Shown here: in pieces, positions 15,701 to 19,397 of the stretch
Layout: each line of letters starts with the position of its first letter
How positions within the stretch are numbered: position 1 is the first letter of the stretch
Notes under the pieces: model-generated
What the model saw: only the letters and a program-made list of their open reading frames with translations
Told to the model about the DNA's origin: nothing
Databases searched by the model: none
NCBI GenBank assembly: GCA_031273145.1
Contig: JAISSL010000285.1
Span: 1-19,397 of the forward strand
Reading direction: 5' to 3'
Origin: Zoogloeaceae bacterium
GTDB taxonomy: Bacteria > Pseudomonadota > Gammaproteobacteria > Burkholderiales > Rhodocyclaceae
Length of the DNA: 19,397 nucleotides
Translations under genes and position numbers: made by a program

Positions 15701-17447
15701 CAAGCACCCAATTGTAAAAATCTTTGACGAATTGTTGTTGGCCATAGCCTTGTGGAGAATCCAGAAAGGGGCGTACTCCCTTTCCACCCTTGTTGGAATT
15801 GTCGGGGCCTAAGCCTGAGGTGGTCTCATTCGGACCCAGACCCGTACTGTTGATGGTGTCGTAGCCTAGGCGGACGACCTGATTGTTCATCATGGCGCTG
15901 GGTTTGGTCGTATCGTTCCGGTCAACCAGTTGGGCAAAGGCAATGGACATCCCCGCCTTGGCGCTCATGGCACGGGAACGATAGTAGGTGTACCAGTTCA
16001 TGAAGTTGCGGATTTCTTCCTCGCCGGTACGCCTGCGCGGGGAGTATTCCACCAGCTCGCCCTTATCGTCGACGTGGCTGGTCACCAGATGCAGCCTGGA
16101 TTGCTCAGGGCCGTACAGGTTGGTGCAGTGGGATTCATGCCCGCTCCCTACCATCAGGCAATTCTGGGTATTGCCGGAAGAGGCACTGGTTGCCCCCTTT
16201 TTATCCGCCTCGGAATATTGGAAGTAGGAGACATAGGCTTTTGGATTGTCATTTGCGTCATACATGCCATCCCCATTGGTGTCGCCGATCACATGCCGTC
16301 CCGCATAGCAGGAGACGGCTGGCGCTGTTCCGTTAGCAGCGTAGGGTTGCCAGACCAAGGGGGTCGTTTGAGCCGTGCTGATGGTGCCAAATGTAGTGCT
16401 GCCATTCGTCCGGGCGTTGTAGGTGACTGAGCGAACGCACCAGGGGCGACCATTGTACGAAGTGCCGGAAGTGTTGGCAAAAGCGGCTGTACCACGCCCT
16501 ACCCCGGCCGTGCTGGTGACGCCGTTGGTTCGGTAAGTAACCCGGCATTGTCCATGTGGATTGTCGTTGCCATAGTATTCCCGCGATTCCACCACGTCAG
16601 GCAAGATGGTCGGGCAGGCGCGTTGAACCACGAGCAGCCGGTTCGCCGTAGCGGTTCTGGATGCAGTATCTGCTGTGTCTCGGTTCGTTCTGAAAAGGAA
16701 ACCCGAAGGGACGGACTTGAACGCATAGTGTTCATAGTTCCGTTGGTTATCCTCAGGTCTTGCGTTGGGATTGCGATCGTAGGTCGGGTTATCCCGCATG
16801 GAGTTGTAGCCCGGCACATAATCCCAATAGATGGCAACTCCGGTAGTGAGGGGAGGAGAAGTTCGATCATTGGGATGAGTGATATTGCCGAGAATTTGGG
16901 GAGTGACGTAAGACGTGATGAGTACCCCCAAGTCATCATAACCGGAATTGTCAGTGTATCCATCTTTCCGAACGCGCGGAAATCTAGTGAGTGTATCGCT
17001 GTTCGGCATGCGAACCAATTTCCCGCTATCCCATTTAAACGGCGGCTGGTAGGTCATCTCCGGGTTGTAGTACATCCCGTTCCAGCTTACCGAGAGCAGG
17101 CTGTTGCTTCTGCTGGGCGTGTAATTGTCACTCTCGTCAACATTGCCAGGACTACTAAAACTAGTATTGGTTCGGTCAGGGCCGATGGCATCATCCGGCA
17201 TGTACGACCAGGCCATGGAACCGGAGTCGTCATGGATGTAGACGAGGTTGGGGGAAACCAGAGCCGGGGAAGTGAGCGGGCGCTGGGCAATCTCAAGGTC
17301 GGACGCGCCTTGCGAAAGGGCAAGGCCGGAAAAAAGCGCCCCACCCAAAAACAGGACAGCCGCCCGGAAGGACAGACCCTCTGGCAAAAGACCGCAACCG
17401 CCAGGGGCACGGAATTGCCCGGTAACTTTTTTAGCATAGTGTTTCAT
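12774..17447 (-). CDS. pilY1: PilY1-type type IV pilus biogenesis and tip adhesin protein
   Basis: PilY1 is a calcium-dependent protein at the type IV pilus tip. It supports pilus extension, surface attachment and mechanosensing. The 1557 residues start with a long basic n-region and a hydrophobic segment (about 28-45) that suggests secretion. A von Willebrand A-like domain carries the metal site DDSGSM (73-78) and LMTDGYNN (638-645). A Ca-type loop DTNGDGMYD lies at 389-397. From about residue 880 the C-terminal PilY1 beta-propeller runs through YVPGAVHRELAELTKPGYAH to DKDGDGRMD (1241-1249), followed by LAFAGDVQGNLWKFNL, the family's calcium-binding signature. An RGD triplet at 952-954 sits in NYLRGDAS. 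It is longer than Pseudomonas PilY1 (about 1160). The start has a strong site, AAGGAG, 6 bases upstream. No minor pilin genes adjoin it; it appears monocistronic. Confidence 0.93.
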   Translation of the reverse strand: MKHYAKKVTGQFRAPGGCGLLPEGLSFRAAVLFLGGALFSGLALSQGASDLEIAQRPLTSPALVSPNLVYIHDDSGSMAWSYMPDDAIGPDRTNTSFSSPGNVDESDNYTPSRSNSLLSVSWNGMYYNPEMTYQPPFKWDSGKLVRMPNSDTLTRFPRVRKDGYTDNSGYDDLGVLITSYVTPQILGNITHPNDRTSPPLTTGVAIYWDYVPGYNSMRDNPTYDRNPNARPEDNQRNYEHYAFKSVPSGFLFRTNRDTADTASRTATANRLLVVQRACPTILPDVVESREYYGNDNPHGQCRVTYRTNGVTSTAGVGRGTAAFANTSGTSYNGRPWCVRSVTYNARTNGSTTFGTISTAQTTPLVWQPYAANGTAPAVSCYAGRHVIGDTNGDGMYDANDNPKAYVSYFQYSEADKKGATSASSGNTQNCLMVGSGHESHCTNLYGPEQSRLHLVTSHVDDKGELVEYSPRRRTGEEEIRNFMNWYTYYRSRAMSAKAGMSIAFAQLVDRNDTTKPSAMMNNQVVRLGYDTINSTGLGPNETTSGLGPDNSNKGGKGVRPFLDSPQGYGQQQFVKDFYNWVLGLPAPNGGTYLNSALKAVGNYYMTDKPWMDNPPAPGNPSGSGAQNMSGCRRSFAVLMTDGYNNTKFTTGCATLSSNSYCYDNKEGPDILKPDGSNPYRYKPEPPFANPDHQNTLADWAMHYWNRDLRSDIPNHVAGYTREPSQQKPTAGNPAFWQHMQTFTIGLGAQGTLSSRELKEHLGKKDNWGNPANDANRIKWNLTVEGDHPSRIDDLFHTGINGHGDFFDARDANEFANGLKEILVSMAGEPASHVSYGGAGGRSADGDDFAYLAEYNPTDWSGNVYAYPLCTTDTIDAPLRVAPGSSAVKCSAKLIGAPLARVEWNASDKLKAQLTPAGVAARKVFTWDGTFEAPRVIVDNNAGKNTAIVNYLRGDASQEQAKPDGSFRNRDPKFLGDIVNATPYLLGAYEHNDYGYGGFRCDVGRNPIPMPAGASSDSGVTCANEPSSFLSREQIFAYRERLVEFWENGRPTTIFAAANDGMLHAFAGGAEAEGGGRERFAYVPGAVHRELAELTKPGYAHQYYVDGTPWVGDILLEDKWRSVLVGSTGRANIPVGGAISGSYFALDVENPEEFSANDVLWEFTDENLGAPADGEAAIVAIPGGLGTQWVAVFGNGYNSRSGRVGLFIVPLEKNPSATFIEVPRDRYDSNSSNGLATPYLLDKDGDGRMDLAFAGDVQGNLWKFNLANPGETPEKLLEARDSSGKAQPITAPPTLICLNPQGRCTAGYQLVVGTGKFFSEEDVRRADHVQSTYGIRLDQNGETRSVARRESNNLQARVYVENHPETDEFFRDDANETRKAWKLDPNPNASVNPTVDYATQNGYVIDLSERGMNNPVNSLVRVQGTVLVPKTRDFLMPLSLPSADACSGSLAGGVAEFNYEHGTWIKSSLFKRIQHGSNLWFEPGASGAEVNRDGKYLKSDIRFSISGQSGKKAYAFNMVGGARYGTGIHDAMKVVLLPTPYPVEVGGLAGRRSWRQLR

Positions 17448-17472
17448 GATAGCTCCTTCATCTTGAAAGGGA

Positions 17473-17488
17473 GAGGCGCGAACGCCTC
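17473..17488 (-). promoter_or_regulatory. UUCG-loop hairpin in pilY1 leader
   Basis: On the minus strand GAGGCG and CGCCTC form a perfect 6-bp stem closed by a TTCG tetraloop, about 15 bases before the pilY1 ribosome site. It may stabilise the message or affect translation; that role is inferred from position only. Confidence 0.35.
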
Positions 17489-17558
17489 AAACTAACACGT
17501 TTGCGTCACCATATGCCGGCATGATTCGTTACTGCGGCAACATATTAGCGACCCGCAA

Positions 17559-17578
17559 CTTGCCAATTATTCGGCAAG
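17559..17578 (-). promoter_or_regulatory. CTTGCC/GGCAAG inverted repeat upstream of pilY1
   Basis: Perfect 6-bp arms CTTGCC (17559-17564) and GGCAAG (17573-17578) enclose an 8-base AT-rich centre. The symmetry would suit a dimeric regulator or a small hairpin. It lies about 110 bp upstream of the pilY1 start. No binding protein can be assigned. Confidence 0.25.
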
Positions 17579-17653
17579 CGAACCTGAATTCTATAAATCC
17601 AGATTCCGTAAGCGTATTTTATGTATTTAACACCTGTTTTCCCAAAAATAAAA

Positions 17654-17730
17654 GATGAACGAATATTTTCACGCGACAAACGGTAGCCCGAAACGATGAA
17701 CGGATGCTTTTAGGCGATAAACGGTAGCCT
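17654..17730. repeat. Degenerate 36-nt direct repeat, two copies, period 41
   Basis: Copies at 17654-17689 and 17695-17730 match at 29 of 36 positions. Both start GATGAACG and end AAACGGTAGCC. They stand between tRNA-Leu and pilY1, immediately beside the copy of the dispersed element at 17738-17757. Two units are too few and too diverged for a CRISPR array, and there is no unique spacer of consistent length. Confidence 0.65.
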
Positions 17731-17737
17731 TGCGGAC

Positions 17738-17757
17738 GGCAGGTCTTGCAGATGGCA
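17738..17757. repeat. Dispersed repeat copy, reverse orientation to 3479-3498
   Basis: The 20 bases match the reverse complement of 3479-3498 at 19 positions. The copy is framed by CCTTGC (17728-17733) and GCAAGG (17755-17760), which could form a stem. A weaker trace, GGTCTTGC, appears again at 17812-17819. Confidence 0.55.
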
Positions 17758-17845
17758 AGGAGACAAGCGCAAAAGTGTACTCGACTGAATCGAAACCGCG
17801 CTGGATTTGCGGGTCTTGCGGGCAGGAAGAGAAAAACAAACCAAT

Positions 17846-17930
17846 TGGTGCCGAGAGAGGGAGTCGAACCCTCACACCTTGCGGCGGCGGATTTTGAGTC
17901 CGCTGCGTCTACCGATTCCGCCATCTCGGC
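17846..17930 (-). tRNA. tRNA-Leu (anticodon CAA)
   Basis: The minus strand folds as a class II tRNA of 85 nt. The acceptor stem is GCCGAGA paired with TCTCGGC. The anticodon stem is GCGGA/TCCGC around the loop CTCAAAA, giving anticodon CAA, which reads the leucine codon UUG. A long variable arm follows, then a T loop GGTTCGAGTCC, and the 3' CCA is encoded. It lies between hemH and pilY1 with its own promoter upstream. Confidence 0.96.
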
Positions 17931-17945
17931 TCTGAAAGAGCGGCG

Positions 17946-17974
17946 ATTATCCACGAAAGACGCGCGCTCGGCAA
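17946..17974 (-). promoter_or_regulatory. Sigma70 promoter of tRNA-Leu with GC-rich discriminator
   Basis: On the minus strand, TTGCCG (17969-17974) and GATAAT (17946-17951) are separated by exactly 17 bp. A GC-rich discriminator CGCCGC follows, as expected for a stable RNA promoter under stringent control. Transcription would start near 17939, about 9 bases before the tRNA. Confidence 0.75.
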
Positions 17975-18020
17975 GTCAGTCTCTCGACAGAGCGCATCAC
18001 GCCCGTCAAATCCGCCAACA

Positions 18021-19130
18021 TCACTCGCCTTGCTGCTTGCGTCCGTCCCAGGCCAGATGCTCATCCACCAAATCAGCCAATGCCTCAATCCAGGCATCGG
18101 ATTCGTTCAGGGCAGGAATGTAGTTGAACACGGGTTCGTCTGCGTCTCCGTCATTTTGCGGCGAGGCATCCCCTGCCGGGCTGAGGGGAGGGTCACTCTT
18201 TACCGCTACTTCTCCCCTGGCCGTCCGCAAAAAAACCTGCCTGCCCACCAGCGCGATTTCTTCCAGCGTTTCCAGGCAATCCGCCGCAAAGCCGGGGCAG
18301 AACACGTCAACCCGGCGCGCGCCTTTCCAGGCCAATTCCTGCAACGTATAAAAGGTATCCGGCTCCAGCCAGGCTTCCCGTCCAAAGCGGGACTGAAAAG
18401 TTACCCAGCAAACCTGCTCATCAAGATCCAAACGCTCGGCAAGCTGTTTGGCAGTTTGCAGGCATTCATCGTAATACGGATCGCCCAATGCGCGGCTTTT
18501 TTTCGGCAAGCCATGAAAACTCAAAACCAGCCTGCCCTCCGGCGGTAAAGCGCCGTGCTCTGCCCAGAAATTACGAACCTGCGCTTCCAGCGCGTTCAGA
18601 TAAGCCGGATGAGTCGGAAAGCTGCGAATCACGCGCAATTCCGGCTGGTTCCGGCAGGTCAGAAGCCAGGCACATACCGCATCCAGCGCGGAAGCGGTCG
18701 TACTCGCCGAATACTGCGGATAGAGCGGCAGAACCAGAAGGCGCTTTATCCCCTCGGCCTGCATTCGGGAAAGGGTACTGGCAATCTCCGGCTTGCCATA
18801 GCGCATCGCCCAAAAGACCGAAACCGGCAAGCCGCGCTTCAAAAGGACTTGCCGCAACCCTTCTGCCTGCAAGCGCGTATGGGTACGCAGCGGCGAATCC
18901 CCGTCCCAGATCAGCGCATACTTGGCCGCAGACTTACGGGCGCGGAAGGGCAGGATAAAACCATACAAAATCAACCGCCACAACAAACGGGAAAAAAAGC
19001 CCTTGCGTTCCACCACGCGCTTATCCAGCAGAAATTCTTTCAGATAGCGGCGCAGCGCCGTGGGAGTTGGCGCGTCCGGCGTGCCCAGATTGATGAGAAG
19101 GATGCCGGTATGGGCGCTCGGCGCGGACAT
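18021..19130 (-). CDS. hemH: Ferrochelatase
   Basis: HemH inserts ferrous iron into protoporphyrin IX, the last step of haem synthesis, at the inner membrane face. The 369 residues start at MSAPSAHTGILLINLGTP, the usual family opening. Key stretches are YALIWDGDSPLRTHT (about 71-85), LPLYPQYSASTT (about 134-145), LSFHGLPKKS with catalytic H206, CWVTFQSRFGREAWLEPDT, and CPGFAADCLETLEEI with the conserved acidic residue near 287-291. The ATG at 19130 is chosen; the frame continues upstream but only by running into hrcA. It follows the hrcA stop by 4 bp, so the two are probably co-transcribed. Residues about 303-334 form a Ser/Pro/Gly/Asp-rich stretch where relatives go almost straight from VFLxAGG to FxYIPCLN, so it looks like an in-frame insertion. 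Confidence 0.95.
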   Translation of the reverse strand: MSAPSAHTGILLINLGTPDAPTPTALRRYLKEFLLDKRVVERKGFFSRLLWRLILYGFILPFRARKSAAKYALIWDGDSPLRTHTRLQAEGLRQVLLKRGLPVSVFWAMRYGKPEIASTLSRMQAEGIKRLLVLPLYPQYSASTTASALDAVCAWLLTCRNQPELRVIRSFPTHPAYLNALEAQVRNFWAEHGALPPEGRLVLSFHGLPKKSRALGDPYYDECLQTAKQLAERLDLDEQVCWVTFQSRFGREAWLEPDTFYTLQELAWKGARRVDVFCPGFAADCLETLEEIALVGRQVFLRTARGEVAVKSDPPLSPAGDASPQNDGDADEPVFNYIPALNESDAWIEALADLVDEHLAWDGRKQQGE

Positions 19131-19134
19131 GGCT

Positions 19135-19397
19135 TCAGGACTGGCTGAAAGAAAGAGAGGAAGAAAGCAGGCGGGCGGTAATATCCACAATGGGGATGAC
19201 CCGCTCGTAGGCCATTCTGGTAGGGCCAATCACGCCCAGGGAACCGACTACCTGCCCGTTGATTTCGTAAGGCGCGGTCACCACGCTGCATTCATCGAGC
19301 GGCGCAAGCCCGGATTCGCCGCCAATAAAAATCTGGATGCCATCGGCGCGGCAGGAGTGTTCCAACAGGCTCATCAGGCCGGAACGCTGCTCGAACA
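19135..19397 (-). CDS. hrcA: Heat-inducible transcription repressor HrcA, C-terminal fragment
   Basis: HrcA binds CIRCE operators and represses groE/dnaK-type heat-shock genes, with its activity tied to GroEL. The window holds its last 87 codons, cut off at the right edge. The visible part includes [19 protein letters not shown], then [19 protein letters not shown], and [19 protein letters not shown], all strongly typical of HrcA C-termini. Only the dimerisation/inducer-binding end is seen; the N-terminal winged helix lies outside. The stop is 4 bp before hemH. In betaproteobacteria hrcA and hemH are often neighbours near nadK and grpE. Confidence 0.95.
   Translation of the reverse strand, partial: FEQRSGLMSLLEHSCRADGIQIFIGGESGLAPLDECSVVTAPYEINGQVVGSLGVIGPTRMAYERVIPIVDITARLLSSSLSFSQS

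Larger units (their letters stand above)
17448..17845. other. pilY1 upstream region
   Basis: These 398 bp between the tRNA-Leu 3' end and pilY1 contain no credible gene. They hold the pilY1 leader with two hairpins (17473-17488 and 17559-17578), an ATGCCGGCAT palindrome (17513-17522), a degenerate direct repeat (17654-17730) and a copy of the dispersed GTCTGCAAGACCT element (17738-17757). A T-rich stretch just past the tRNA (minus strand TTGTTTTTC) may end the tRNA transcript. I could not pick a clear pilY1 promoter. Confidence 0.5.

Noticed and set aside
17654..17730. Possible mini-CRISPR array
   Set aside because: There are only two diverged units with a 5-base gap between them, no spacer-sized unique sequence and no cas gene in the window.
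17846..17930. Integration site (att) at tRNA-Leu
   Set aside because: I found no duplicated tRNA 3' end nearby and no integrase. A 9-base match near 13885 lies inside pilY1 and is coincidental.
17619..17954. 111-codon minus-strand frame covering the tRNA region
   Set aside because: It reads straight through tRNA-Leu and the direct repeats; the apparent protein is a translation of RNA-gene and repeat sequence.
19131..19229. Extended ferrochelatase start at 19229
   Set aside because: It would overlap the end of hrcA, and the extra residues do not resemble ferrochelatase. The start at 19130 matches the family opening.

Overview
The window looks like chromosomal DNA of a GC-rich betaproteobacterium. 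The block hfq-hflX-hflK-hflC-DUF2065-hisZ-purA is characteristic of that class, as is the hrcA-hemH pair, and the protein sequences read as beta-type. I cannot name the genus from sequence alone. Almost everything here is core housekeeping; I see no phage, transposase, CRISPR array, toxin-antitoxin pair or defence island.

Layout. Positions 1-55 (minus) hold the first 18 codons of a probable rluC, divergent from rne. A 475-bp leader region separates it from rne (RNase E, 531-3368, plus). A junction region follows at 3369-4692. It carries a perfect 41-bp palindrome, a second 93-bp palindromic element, a membrane-anchored DUF3617-like gene (3642-4442, minus) and another palindrome. The Hfq block (4693-11088, plus) comes next: hfq, hflX, hflK, hflC, a DUF2065 gene, hisZ and purA. 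hflK/hflC and hflC/DUF2065 overlap by 4 bp, and a clear intrinsic terminator follows purA. A malonyl-CoA decarboxylase gene (11333-12706, plus) meets a hairpin terminator that it shares, tail to tail, with a long solitary pilY1-type gene (12774-17447, minus). Upstream of pilY1 are leader hairpins, a degenerate 36-nt direct repeat, a tRNA-Leu(CAA) gene with its own strong promoter, hemH (ferrochelatase) and the 3' end of hrcA, all on the minus strand.

How the genes fit together. RNase E and Hfq are functional partners in small-RNA-guided mRNA decay, and here they lie 1.3 kb apart in the same orientation. HflX is a ribosome-associated GTPase, and HflK/HflC form the membrane assembly that holds and modulates FtsH. 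HisZ and PurA serve histidine and AMP synthesis. HrcA (heat-shock repressor) and HemH (haem synthesis) are adjacent. PilY1 is a type IV pilus tip/adhesin protein, but no minor pilin genes accompany it in this window.

The least ordinary material is intergenic. Three to four copies of a short element with the core GTCTGCAAGACCT occur, and several palindromes sit at synteny breaks. There are also an in-frame low-complexity insert near the C-terminus of HemH, and a DUF3617-like protein whose N-terminus resembles a prepilin without the usual Glu5. None of these amounts to a convincing new system on sequence evidence alone.
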